From: Stomorhina lunata
Taxonomy: Eukaryota; Arthropoda; Insecta; Diptera; Rhiniidae
DNA: 64,000 bases
Direction of reading: 5' to 3'
Assembly (NCBI GenBank): GCA_933228675.1
Contig: OW121742.1
Coordinates: forward strand, 33,956,718 to 34,020,717
The notes under the pieces are model-generated. The model was not told the DNA's origin, made no database searches, and saw only the letters and a list, made by a program, of their open reading frames with translations. Positions 1-12,454 of the stretch are shown piece after piece (position 1 is the stretch's first letter; the number at the start of each line of letters is the position of its first letter). The position numbers were made by a program, and so were the translations under genes.

Positions 1-612
1 TTTCTATAGAAACAGAAAGTTATCGATAACTTTTCTATAGAAATATAAACTTTTCTATAGAAGTGGAAAGATATCGATAACTTTTCTATATAAATAGAAA
101 GTTATCGGTAACTTTTCTATAAAAATAGAAAGTTATCGATAACTTTTCTATAAAAATAGGAAGTTATCGATAACTTTTCTATAAAAATAGAAATTTATTG
201 ATAACTTTTCTATAAAAATAGATAGTTATCGATAACTTTTCTATTTTTATAGAAAAGTTACCGAGAACTTTTCTATAGAAATATAAAGTTATCGATAACT
301 TTTCTATAAAAATAGAAAGTTGTCGATAAATTTTCTATAAAAATAGAAGGTTATCGATAACTTTTCTATAATAATAGAAAGTTATCGATAACTTTTCTTT
401 AAAAATAGAAAGTTATCGATAGCTTTTCTATAAAAATAGAAAGTTATCGATAACTTTTCTATAAAAATAGAAAATTATCGATAACTTTTCTAGAGAAATA
501 GAAAGTTATCAATAACTTTTTGCTATACAAATATAAAGTTATCGATAACTTCTCTAAAAAATAGAATGATATTCACATATTTTCTTTTAAAATAAAAAGT
601 TATCGAGACTTA
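1..612 (+). repeat. 31-bp tandem array, TATCGATA type, left block
   Basis: About 20 copies of a 31-bp unit made of GTTATCGATAAC, then TTTTCTATA and AAAATAGAAA. Successive TATCGATA cores lie 31 bases apart, for example at 134 and 165. Each unit holds a near-perfect palindrome, GAAAGTTATCGATAACTTTC. The array runs off the left edge of the window. There is a local strand flip near 236-262. Units decay toward 612. It is the reverse complement of the array at 1146-2235. TATCGATA is the consensus DRE/DREF site of flies and contains CGATA, the BEAF-32 core; binding is inference. Confidence 0.93.
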
Positions 613-1145
613 AAAAAAAATGTCCATGCATTTAACAATCTTAGTTCTTCTATTTTATTAATTTGTAACGAATTTCCACTTCAATTTTCTTATGCCCCTA
701 AAAAAAATCATCATTTTCTAAATTCTTTTTTTCTCAAAATCTCTGTTTTAATCTGGAGTTATTGTTAGCCAAATGTTTGCTAACAAATTTTGTGCAAACA
801 TTTTACTCTCATTCTTATTTTCATTTGCCTAAAAAAATATCAAACCTATCAGTTTCGAAATATTAACTTTTCTTAGTTTCTAGTTAGTTTCAATTTCTAC
901 TTTTTCCATACTTCCATGATTATTTACTTTCTGTCATTTGTCAAACAGTTTTAATTGCTTTAGAGTCCTTTTGCTTTTAGTAGTTATATTCATTTTCTCT
1001 GTCTCCCTTCCCATTAAGACAAAGTCAAATCAATTTATTGTAATCCTGTTGATTTTTCTAAAGTTCATCTTTCAATGATGTCGAGCAAGAAGGATACCTT
1101 CAGAAAATAGTTAGATTAATAAGTGAATTATGTTGTATATTAAAG
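613..1145. other. Unique AT-rich spacer between opposed arrays
   Basis: No gene, RNA or repeat was recognised. It is the loop between two oppositely oriented 31-bp arrays, so the three segments together form a large inverted repeat with a spacer of about 0.53 kb. Confidence 0.6.
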
Positions 1146-2235
1146 CAAAGATATCGATAACTTTATATTTTTATAGAAAAGTTATCGATAACTTTCTATT
1201 TTTATAGGAAAGTTATTGATAACTTTCCACTTCTATAGAAAAGTTATCGACGACTTTCTATCTCTATAGAAAAGTTATCAGTAACTTTCTATTTTTATAA
1301 AAAAGTTATCGATAACTTTCTATTTCAGTAGAAAAGTTATCGATATCTTTCTATTTCTATAGAAAAGTTATCAATAACATTCTATTTCTATAGAAAATTT
1401 ATCGATAACTTTATAGAAAATATATCGATAACTTTCCACTTCTATAGAAAAGTTATCGATAACTTTCTATTTCTACAAAAATTATCGATAACTTTCTATT
1501 TCTATAGAAAAGTTATCTATAACTTTTTTTCTTTAGAATAGTTATCGATAACTTTTGTTGGAATAGTTGTCGATAACTTTCTATTTATTTTGAATAGCTA
1601 TTTATAACTTTCTATTTCTATAGAAAAGTTATTGATAAATTTCCATTTCTTTGGAATAGTTGTCAATAACTTTATATTTCTTTGGAATAGTTATCGACAA
1701 CTTTCTATTTCTATAGAAAAATTATTCATAAATTTCTATTTCTATGGAAAAGTTATCAATAACTTTCTATTTCTATAGAAAAGTTATCGATAACTTTTTA
1801 TTTCTATAGAAAAGTTATTGCTAACTTTCTATTTCTATAGAAAAGTTGTCGATAGGTTTCTATATATTTCTATAGAAAAGTTATCGATAACTTTATATTT
1901 CTGTAGAAAAGTTATCAATAACTTTATATTTCTATAGAAAAGTTATCGATAACTTTCTATTTCTATAGAAAAGTTATCGATAACTTTTTATTTCTATAGA
2001 AAAGTTATCGATAATCTTCTATTTCTTTAGAAAAGTTATCGACAACTTTCTATTTCTGTAGAAAAGTTATCGCGAACTTTCTACTTCCATTGAAAAGTTA
2101 TCGTTAGCTTTCCATTTCTATATAAAAGTTATCGATAACTTTCTATTTCTGAAAAAAAATATCGATTTCTATAGAAAAGTTATCTATAACTTTGCCTTTC
2201 GATAAAAATACTTTATTTTGCTATATGAAGATATT
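1146..2235 (-). repeat. 31-bp tandem array, TATCGATA type, inverted block
   Basis: About 35 units of 31 bp reading GAAAAGTTATCGATAAC then TTTCTATTTCTATA. This is the reverse complement of the unit at 1-612. Many units contain the perfect 22-bp palindrome with arms GAAAAGTTATC and GATAACTTTTC. Divergence is scattered (TATCGACA, TGTCGATA, TTATTGATAA), so this is an older, unhomogenised array. Confidence 0.93.
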
Positions 2236-3856
2236 GATAACAACCTTTTAGCTTCAGTTTTGCCACAATTTATTTTAAATAGTTTTCACAATATTGTCAT
2301 AACAAATTGTAATATTTGTTCCTTAAATCCATTTTTTCTTCCTCTTCAAATACATAAAATATAATATCAATCGTCCTTTTTATTTGTATTAACAAGATTA
2401 TTTAGAATATCCTTCCGTTTCTCAATTGATTTTCTATTGTTACCCTATTATCTATTGTAACAAACGTATATTGATATCGATCGAATTTCAAAACAATAAA
2501 CCCAATCTTAAACCATTTTATTTGCATACAAGAAATATCAAATGTTTTTCACATCCTTCATCCTTTGAGAATACCTTCCTAAAGTACATACTTTGTAATA
2601 TCATGCGCCATTGTTGTGCTCCTAAAACATATTGACTTTCCATTACTTGTCCTGCTGCTGCTGCTAAGTTTTAACGAATTGTCCTTCTTCTCGCTCTTCT
2701 CCTTTGGTAAACATTGATTAAAGGATTTTATTTCTAAAAAAGCCAATTGTCTTTCTAATCCCTCAATTCTTTTTCTTCTTTTCTGTTATTTATAGCAACA
2801 AAAGATACAGAGATTTAAGTTTAAGTATTTTTCACAGGACTATTATGTTTTATTCAACGAGAAAAATTGTAAGCCCGAAAAGCAATAAAGCAGAAATCAA
2901 TAAAATTAACTCTTTATATAGATTTGATGTTTTTGTGTTTAAATCCTTTTATATAATACATATCTACCATCCCATAAGCTTTTAATGCCTTTTTGTATAT
3001 AATGTATTACATTGGACTTTTCTCACTTTTAATATTTTTAATTAAGTAAAACAAATACTAGTTGGTAGTAGGTAGTACTATCATCATCTACCGTATAAAT
3101 GCATTCACTCATTCATTCATTCATTCATTGATATGTTTAAAAATTTATACAAAAGAGAAACTTTTAATAAAATTAAAAGTTGCAAATTGTTTTCATTCTA
3201 CTGCTGTTGCAACCAAATACCAACAACATCATCTCATCACTGTTGAACTCTACATGCAACCTGAATACATGTGGGAACAACATACGAACATTCTGTTCCA
3301 TGGACGAGGATAGAGAATTCGTATACAAAATATAACTTATTGCTTTGTGAATTGTGTATCAGTTTTCTGGATAAATATACTAAGGGCCAGAACTAAAATA
3401 TATATAATTTTTTGTATTAAAACAAAAGCTCCGAGGGAAGCAATATTTTAGTTGGTCAAGACCAAAAGTGCAATGAACCTGAAGTTTATCTTTACCCCTT
3501 TCCTTTATAGGTATTAAAGTAATAAGTTCCTGAGTTTGAACACTGCCGTGTTTGGAAATTACTAAATGCATTTTTGATGGGTGTTTGGGATTTTGTCTAG
3601 TATTAAGTGGGTGAGTTGTTTAACCGAAAAAAAGTTTTTGAAGAAAAATTATTAAGTACGTCAAATATGTGTTACAAATTTTTCGCTTTAACGAATCTAT
3701 TATTCCCTCTACCAACTACAGTATTTTGTTATATTAACAATAATATGCATTTGTAAAGTTGTACCTTTTACAAAGTCCGTGCAAATTTCTTTTAAACCAG
3801 TTCCCAAACTTCTTTTTAACCCCTTCCCGGGTTATCACCTTTTATAATTTTATAAA
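2236..3856. other. AT-rich sequence without recognised genes
   Basis: The longest open frames are under 85 codons, have AT-driven composition and resemble no known family. Microsatellites are CTG x5 at about 2652-2666 and ATTC x7 (one unit changed) at about 3102-3129. Nothing else is supported. Confidence 0.6.
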
Positions 3857-6800
3857 TCTATGTCTTAGTCTATGTGTTAGTCTATGTGTTAGTCTATGTG
3901 TTAGTCTATGTCTTAGTCTATGTCTTAGTCTATGTCTTAGTCTATGTCTTAGTCTATGTCTATGTCTTAGTCTATGTCTTAGTCTATGTCTTAGTCTATG
4001 TCTTAGTCTATGTCTTAGTCTATGTCTTAGTCTATGTCTATGTCTATGTCTTAGTCTATGTCTTAGTCTATGTCTTAGTCTATGTCTTAGTCTATGTCTT
4101 AGTCTATGTCTTAGTCTATGTCTTAGTCTATGTCTTAGTCTATGCCTTAGTCTATGTCTTAGTCTATGTCTTAGTCTATGTCTATGTCTTAGTCTATGTC
4201 TTAGTCTATGTCTTAGTCTATGTCTTAGTCTATGTCTTAGTCTATGTCTTAGTCTATGTCTTAGTCTATGTCTTAGTCTATGTCTTAGTCTATGTCTTAG
4301 TCTATGTCTTAGTCTATGCCTTAGTCTATGTCTTAGTCTATGTCTTAGTCTATGTCTATGTCTTAGTCTATGTCTTAGTCTATGTCTTAGTCTATGTCTT
4401 AGTCTATGTCTTAGTCTATGTCTTAGTCTATGTCTTAGTCTATGTCTTAGTCTATGTCTTAGTCCATGTCTTAGTCTATGTCTTAGTCTATGTCTTAGTC
4501 TATGTGTTAGTCTATGTGTTAGTCTATGTGTTAGTCTATGTGTTAGTCTATGTCTTAGTCTATGTCTTAGTCTATGTCTATGTCTTAGTCTATGTCTTAG
4601 TCTATGTCTTAGTCTATGTCTTAGTCTATGTCTTAGTCTATGTCTTAGTCTATGTCTTAGTCTATGTCTTAGTCTATGTCTTAGTCTATGTCTTAGTCTA
4701 TGTCTTAGTCTATGTCTTAGTCTATGTCTTAGTCTATGTCTTAGTCTATGTCTTAGTCTATGTCTTAGTCTATGTCTTAGTCTATGTCTTAGTCTATGTC
4801 TTAGTCTATGTCTTAGTCTATGTCTTAGTCTATGTCTTAGTCTATGTCTTAGTCTATGTCTTAGTCTATGTCTTAGTCTATGTCTTAGTCTATGTCTTAG
4901 TCTATGTCTTAGTCTATGTCTTAGTCTATGTCTTAGTCTATGTCTTAGTCTATGTCTTAGTCTATGTCTTAGTCTATGTCTTAGTCTATGTCTTAGTCTA
5001 TGTCTTAGTCTATGTCTTAGTCTATGTCTTAGTCTATGTCTTAGTCTATGTCTTAGTCTATGTCTTAGTCTATGTCTTAGTCTATGTCTTAGTCTATGTC
5101 TTAGTCTATGTCTTAGTCTATGTCTTAGTCTATGTCTTAGTCTATGTCTTAGTCTATGTCTTAGTCTATGTCTTAGTCTATGTCTTAGTCTATGTCTTAG
5201 TCTATGTCTTAGTCTATGTCTTAGTCTATGTCTTAGTCTATGTCTTAGTCTATGTCTTAGTCTATGTCTTAGTCTATGTCTTAGTCTATGTCTTAGTCTA
5301 TGTCTTAGTCTATGTCTATGTCTTAGTCTATGTCTTAGTCTATGTCTTAGTCTATGTCTTAGTCTATGTCTTAGTCTATGTCTTAGTCTATGTCTTAGTC
5401 TATGTCTTAGTCTATGTCTTAGTCTATGTCTTAGTCTATGTCTTAGTCTATGTCTTAGTCTATGTCTTAGTCTATGTCTTAGTCTATGTCTTAGTCTATG
5501 TCTTAGTCTATGTCTTAGTCTATGTCTTAGTCTATGTCTTAGTCTATGTCTTAGTCTATGTCTTAGTCTATGTCTTAGTCTATGTCTTAGTCTATGTCTT
5601 AGTCTATGTCTTAGTCTATGTCTTAGTCTATGTCTTAGTCTATGTCTTAGTCTATGTCTTAGTCTATGTCTTAGTCTATGTCTTAGTCTATGTCTTAGTC
5701 TATGTCTTAGTCTATGTCTTAGTCTATGTCTTAGTCTATGTCTTAGTCTATGTCTTAGTCTATGTCTTAGTCTATGTCTTAGTCTATGTCTTAGTCTATG
5801 TCTTAGTCTATGTCTTAGTCTATGTCTTAGTCTATGTCTTAGTCTATGTCTTAGTCTATGTCTTAGTCTATGTCTTAGTCTATGTCTTAGTCTATGTCTT
5901 AGTCTATGTCTTAGTCTATGTCTTAGTCTATGTCTTAGTCTATGTCTTAGTCTATGTCTTAGTCTATGTCTTAGTCTATGTCTTAGTCTATGTCTTAGTC
6001 TATGTCTTAGTCTATGTCTTAGTCTATGTCTTAGTCTATGTCTTAGTCTATGTCTTAGTCTATGTCTTAGTCTATGTCTTAGTCTATGTCTTAGTCTATG
6101 TCTTAGTCTATGTCTTAGTCTATGTCTTAGTCTATGTCTTAGTCTATGTCTTAGTCTATGTCTTAGTCTATGTCTTAGTCTATGTCTTAGTCTATGTCTT
6201 AGTCTATGTCTTAGTCTATGTCTTAGTCTATGTCTTAGTCTATGTCTTAGTCTATGTCTTAGTCTATGTCTTAGTCTATGTCTTAGTCTATGTCTTAGTC
6301 TATGTCTTAGTCTATGTCTTAGTCTATGTCTTAGTCTATGTCTTAGTCTATGTCTTAGTCTATGTCTTAGTCTATGTCTTAGTCTATGTCTTAGTCTATG
6401 TCTTAGTCTATGTCTTAGTCTATGTCTTAGTCTATGTCTTAGTCTATGTCTTAGTCTATGTCTTAGTCTATGTCTTAGTCTATGTCTTAGTCTATGTCTT
6501 AGTCTATGTCTTAGTCTATGTCTTAGTCTATGTCTTAGTCTATGTCTTAGTCTATGTCTTAGTCTATGTCTTAGTCTATGTCTTAGTCTATGTCTTAGTC
6601 TATGTCTTAGTCTATGTCTTAGTCTATGTCTTAGTCTATGTCTTAGTCTATGTCTTAGTCTATGTCTTAGTCTATGTCTTAGTCTATGTCTTAGTCTATG
6701 TCTTAGTCTATGTCTTAGTCTATGTCTTAGTCTATGTCTTAGTCTATGTCTTAGTCTATGTCTTAGTCTATGTCTTAGTCTATGTCTTAGTCTATGTCTT

Positions 6801-9800
6801 AGTCTATGTCTTAGTCTATGTCTTAGTCTATGTCTTAGTCTATGTCTTAGTCTATGTCTTAGTCTATGTCTTAGTCTATGTCTTAGTCTATGTCTTAGTC
6901 TATGTCTTAGTCTATGTCTTAGTCTATGTCTTAGTCTATGTCTTAGTCTATGTCTTAGTCTATGTCTTAGTCTATGTCTTAGTCTATGTCTTAGTCTATG
7001 TCTTAGTCTATGTCTTAGTCTATGTCTTAGTCTATGTCTTAGTCTATGTCTTAGTCTATGTCTTAGTCTATGTCTTAGTCTATGTCTTAGTCTATGTCTT
7101 AGTCTATGTCTTAGTCTATGTCTTAGTCTATGTCTTAGTCTATGTCTTAGTCTATGTCTTAGTCTATGTCTTAGTCTATGTCTTAGTCTATGTCTTAGTC
7201 TATGTCTTAGTCTATGTCTTAGTCTATGTCTTAGTCTATGTCTTAGTCTATGTCTTAGTCTATGTCTTAGTCTATGTCTTAGTCTATGTCTTAGTCTATG
7301 TCTTAGTCTATGTCTTAGTCTATGTCTTAGTCTATGTCTTAGTCTATGTCTTAGTCTATGTCTTAGTCTATGTCTTAGTCTATGTCTTAGTCTATGTCTT
7401 AGTCTATGTCTTAGTCTATGTCTTAGTCTATGTCTTAGTCTATGTCTTAGTCTATGTCTTAGTCTATGTCTTAGTCTATGTCTTAGTCTATGTCTTAGTC
7501 TATGTCTTAGTCTATGTCTTAGTCTATGTCTTAGTCTATGTCTTAGTCTATGTCTTAGTCTATGTCTTAGTCTATGTCTTAGTCTATGTCTTAGTCTATG
7601 TCTTAGTCTATGTCTTAGTCTATGTCTTAGTCTATGTCTTAGTCTATGTCTTAGTCTATGTCTTAGTCTATGTCTTAGTCTATGTCTTAGTCTATGTCTT
7701 AGTCTATGTCTTAGTCTATGTCTTAGTCTATGTCTTAGTCTATGTCTTAGTCTATGTCTTAGTCTATGTCTTAGTCTATGTCTTAGTCTATGTCTTAGTC
7801 TATGTCTTAGTCTATGTCTTAGTCTATGTCTTAGTCTATGTCTTAGTCTATGTCTTAGTCTATGTCTTAGTCTATGTCTTAGTCTATGTCTTAGTCTATG
7901 TCTTAGTCTATGTCTTAGTCTATGTCTTAGTCTATGTCTTAGTCTATGTCTTAGTCTATGTCTTAGTCTATGTCTTAGTCTATGTCTTAGTCTATGTCTT
8001 AGTCTATGTCTTAGTCTATGTCTTAGTCTATGTCTTAGTCTATGTCTTAGTCTATGTCTTAGTCTATGTCTTAGTCTATGTCTTAGTCTATGTCTTAGTC
8101 TATGTCTTAGTCTATGTCTTAGTCTATGTCTTAGTCTATGTCTTAGTCTATGTCTTAGTCTATGTCTTAGTCTATGTCTTAGTCTATGTCTTAGTCTATG
8201 TCTTAGTCTATGTCTTAGTCTATGTCTTAGTCTATGTCTTAGTCTATGTCTTAGTCTATGTCTTAGTCTATGTCTTAGTCTATGTCTTAGTCTATGTCTT
8301 AGTCTATGTCTTAGTCTATGTCTTAGTCTATGTCTTAGTCTATGTCTTAGTCTATGTCTTAGTCTATGTCTTAGTCTATGTCTTAGTCTATGTCTTAGTC
8401 TATGTCTTAGTCTATGTCTTAGTCTATGTCTTAGTCTATGTCTTAGTCTATGTCTTAGTCTATGTCTTAGTCTATGTCTTAGTCTATGTCTTAGTCTATG
8501 TCTTAGTCTATGTCTTAGTCTATGTCTTAGTCTATGTCTTAGTCTATGTCTTAGTCTATGTCTTAGTCTATGTCTTAGTCTATGTCTTAGTCTATGTCTT
8601 AGTCTATGTCTTAGTCTATGTCTTAGTCTATGTCTTAGTCTATGTCTTAGTCTATGTCTTAGTCTATGTCTTAGTCTATGTCTTAGTCTATGTCTTAGTC
8701 TATGTCTTAGTCTATGTCTTAGTCTATGTCCTAGTCTATGTCTTAGTCTATGTCTTAGTCTATGTCTTAGTCTATGTCTTAGTCTATGTCTTAGTCTATG
8801 TCTTAGTCTATGTCTTAGTCTATGTCTTAGTCTATGTCTTAGTCTATGTCTTAGTCTATGTCTTAGTCTATGTCTTAGTCTATGTCTTAGTCTATGTCTT
8901 AGTCTATGTCTTAGTCTATGTCTTAGTCTATGTCTTAGTCTATGTCTTAGTCTATGTCTTAGTCTATGTCTTAGTCTATGTCTTAGTCTATGTCTTAGTC
9001 TATGTCTTAGTCTATGTCTTAGTCTATGTCTTAGTCTATGCCTTAGTCTATGTCTTAGTCTATGTCTTAGTCTATGTCTTAGTCTATGTCTTAGTCAATG
9101 TCTTAGTCTATGTCTTAGTCTATGTCTTAGTCTATGTCTTAGTCTATGTCTTAGTCCATGTCTTAGTCTATGTCTTAGTCTATGTCTTAGTCTATGTCTT
9201 AGTCTATGTCTTAGTCTATGTCTTAGTCTATACCTTAGTCTATGTCTTAGTCTATGTCTTAGTCTATGTCTTAGTCTATGTCTTAGTCTATGTCTTAGTC
9301 TATGTCTTAGTCTATGTCTTATTCTATGTCTTAGTCTATGTCTTAGTCTATGTCTTAGTCTATGTCTTAGTCTATGTCGTAGTCTATGTCTTAGTCTATG
9401 TCTTAGTCTATGTCTTAGTCTATGTCTTAGTCTATGTCTTAGTCTATGTCTTAGTCTATGTCTTAGTCTATGTCTTAGTCTATGTCTTAGTCTATGTCTT
9501 AGTCTATGTCTTAGTCTATGTCTTAGTCTATGTCTTAGTCTTTGTCTTAGTCTATGTCTTAGTCTATGCCTTAGTCTATGTCTTAGTCTATGTCTTAGTC
9601 TATGTCTTAGTCTATGTCTTAGTCAATGTCTTAGTCTATGTCTTAGTCTATGTCTTAGTCTATGTCTTAGTCTATGTCTTAGTCCATGTCTTAGTCTATG
9701 TCTTAGTCTATGTCTTAGTCTATGTCTTAGTCTATGTCTTAGTCTATGTCTTAGTCTATGTCTTAGTCTATACCTTAGTCTATGTCTTAGTCTATGTCTT

Positions 9801-10470
9801 AGTCTATGTCTTAGTCTATGTCTTAGTCTATGTCTTAGTCTATGTCTTAGTCTATGTCTTATTCTATGTCTTAGTCTATGTCTTAGTCTATGTCTTAGTC
9901 TATGTCTTAGTCTATGTCGTAGTCTATGTCTTAGTCTATGTCTTAGTCTATGTCTTAGTCTATGTCTTAGTCTATGTCTTAGTCTATGTCTTAGTCTATG
10001 TCTTAGTCTATGTCTTAGTCTATGTCTTAGTCTATGTCTTAGTCTATGTCTTAGTCTATGTCTTAGTCTATGTCTTAGTCTTTGTCTTAGTCTATGTCTT
10101 AGTCTATGTCTATGTCTTAGTCTATGTCTTAGTCTATGTCTTAGTCTATGTCTTAGTCTATGTCTTAGTCTATGTCTTAGTCTATGTCTTAGTCTATGTC
10201 TTAGTCTATGTCTTAGTCTATGTCTTAGTCTATGTCTTAGTCTATGTCTTAGTCTATGTCTTAGTCTATGTCTAAGTCTATGTCTTAGTCTATGTCTTAG
10301 TCTATGTCTTAGTCTATGTTTTAGTCTATGTCTTAGTCTATGTCTCAGTCTATGTCTTAGTCTATGCTTTAATCTATGTCTTTGTCTATGTCTTAGTCTA
10401 TGTCTTAGTCTATGTTTTAGTCTATGTCTTTGTCTATGTCTTAGTCTATGTGTTGGTCTATATCTTCTCT
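3857..10470 (+). repeat. 12-bp satellite array TATGTCTTAGTC, about 550 copies
   Basis: A continuous array of TATGTCTTAGTC. The core from about 5320 to 8728 shows no variant, roughly 284 identical units. The edges carry variants: TGTGTTAGTC (units at 3868-3905 and 4501-4545), TATGCC, AGTCCATG, and six-base units giving TATGTCTATGTC near 3955, 4033, 4177, 4351, 4570, 5310 and 10108. Because 12 is divisible by three, two forward frames stay open for more than 2000 codons (CLSL and YVLV repeats). There is no other coding evidence. A 174-bp internal duplication (4145/4319 landmarks) and a 528/540-bp one on the right are described separately. Confidence 0.97.
9037..10104 (+). repeat. Higher-order duplication inside the 12-bp array
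   Basis: Two adjacent copies (9037-9564 and about 9565-10104) share the same ordered set of rare variants: TATGCC, AGTCAATG, AGTCCATG, TATACC, ATTCTATG, GTCGTAG and TTTGTC. The first three are offset by 528 bases, the rest by 540. So the copies differ by one 12-bp unit between AGTCCATG and TATACC. This shows a segmental duplication of about 44 units followed by a single-unit gain or loss. Confidence 0.92.
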
Positions 10471-11603
10471 ATGTCTTCTTTCTTATTATCGTTTTACGCA
10501 ACCTTTACATCATAATCTGTTTTACATTAAATTATCAATTTATTTTTCACTTTAAATTAAATTATTTATCCATTTGAATAAAAATTTCCCAATTAAATTG
10601 TGGTTTCAGCCAATTTTTTGGCACACAAAACCCTGCCAACATTATATATTTTTTTTACCAACTTCTTTTTGTTGTATTTTATCTTTGTTTTTTTGTGTAA
10701 AAGAAAAATGTTCACCTCTTTTGGTTGTCAATTTTCTCTAAAATGAAAATTTAAATTTTCATTTTTAAAACTTCCCCAGTCCTTGTTCAGATAAATGCAG
10801 CTCTGTTGTTTTTCAAGGGTTTTACGCTTTTCACAAATTATTGCTGATAATGTTGCTGTTGTTCTTAGTTTTTCTGTTGCTGCTGCTGGTGCTCTAGTAT
10901 TCGGTTGGTATTTTTGGTCTTCTGGCAATCTATGCCAATTGTGATTTTATGGTCAATTTATAGGATACAATAGAATAATTTTCTACTGCTGCAGTAGAAC
11001 TTGAAATGAAACTGCAAAATGATTTCTATTATATCTTTTTAGATTTTTCAGTTTTTTCCACTTCTTGGGGGGAAAAGTGCTTTCCATATAATATATTCTT
11101 AGACATGTGTGTATTTTGTTAAAGTCTTTGTAATAATTGTAGCAAGTGCTTAAACGAGTGAATAGATGATACTTTGCATAAAAACTCCAGTCTAAGTCTA
11201 AGAGTTTAACTGAGACAGTTGGGACAAAAATGCTGCAATACTCGAACTTAAACTTATTTTATTTCATTTTTTTTATATAAACTTTTTGTCGTTGCTATTG
11301 TCGTTGTTGTTGTTATTTTGTAGATGAAATTTTAAATTTAAACATTTGTACTTGTCCAACGTTATACATATGAATATATGATGAACAGCATGACAACAAA
11401 ACAAAGAAAAAAACTTCAGACTAAATGTGAACTTAAAATGGTACATGGTTTTAAGTGATGTTTGTTATTTTCCGTCATTCGGTCTCCCGTCTATTCCAGA
11501 CTTTGTACAAACATATATTTTGATTTACTTTTTATTAGGGAGACCAACTTTGCAACTCGGATCAAAGATTACAAAAAATATGTAAAATTTTGTATTATGA
11601 TTC
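10471..11603. other. AT-rich spacer between opposed 12-bp arrays
   Basis: No gene is supported. There is a GCTGTT/GCTGCTGCTGGT-rich stretch at about 10846-10890, of a kind frequent in fly introns. The segment separates the forward 12-bp array from the first reverse-strand block. Confidence 0.55.
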
Positions 11604-11870
11604 AAAGACATAGTCTTAGACACAAAGACATTAACTAAGACACAAAGACATAAACTAAGACATAGACTATCACATAGACTGAGGTACAGAATCGGATATA
11701 AGACTAAGACATAGACTAAGATATAGGCTAAGATATAGACTAAGACATAGTCATAGATATATTCTGAAACATAAACTAAGGGACATATTAAAACATAAAC
11801 TAAGAAACGACTAAGACATAGACTTAGTCACGTACTAATACATAGACTTACCTTATACTAAAACTGAACT
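11604..11870 (-). repeat. Degenerate 12-bp satellite, inverted block 1
   Basis: Diverged copies of GACTAAGACATA, the reverse complement of the array at 3857-10470. Units read as ACTAAGACATAG with many substitutions and indels (ACTAAGGGACATAT, TAAAACATAAAC). It is the most decayed of the four blocks. Confidence 0.9.
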
Positions 11871-12454
11871 GAAACTTCTCCTAATTCTGTTTAAAGAAAT
11901 CTTTCAGACTTTTTGCTTTTGTTGGAAAAACCGATGTTGACATCACTGTTAGATTTAAACAAATACATACTAAAAAAAATTTACACTCACATAGATTTTT
12001 TTTCGACATATCTCGAAACAAACAAACAGACAAACAAAAAACCTCAAAAGCCAAAAAGAGGGTTGTTGACGAATTTCTTAAAAACATTTGCAATAACAAC
12101 AGAAATAACGGGACAAAAATACTGGAAAGAAAAACAATAAACAAGGACAAAGGCAATGTTTTCATCCTTTAAAGAGATTTTTTTTTTCGGTTGAAGCGTG
12201 TAAGAGTTGCCAAGTGTACAATTGTGTGTGTGTTTGCATGCTTGAATTCTTCATTGGATGAAGAAGGCTGACACTTGAAGAATTATTGACAGGAAAAGGA
12301 AATTTGTAAACATTTGTATGTTTACATGTTGACAAGGTTCTCTTGTGATATGAAGAAATTTTGAATAAGATTTGAAATAAGAAAAACTGAAAAAGAAATT
12401 CAATATTTGTTTAGGTATTTAAAAGCAGTGAAATGAGCAAATAGGATATTTTAA
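11871..12454. other. AT-rich spacer, no gene seen
   Basis: Open frames of 75-94 codons on both strands overlap each other, are low in complexity and match no family I recognise. No repeat was seen. Confidence 0.5.

Noticed and set aside
3759..10577. Open frames of 2272 and 2133 codons (CLSL and YVLV repeats)
   Set aside because: They follow automatically from a 12-bp repeat that lacks stops in two forward frames. Synonymous and other changes are not constrained by codon, and flanking sequence gives no gene structure.
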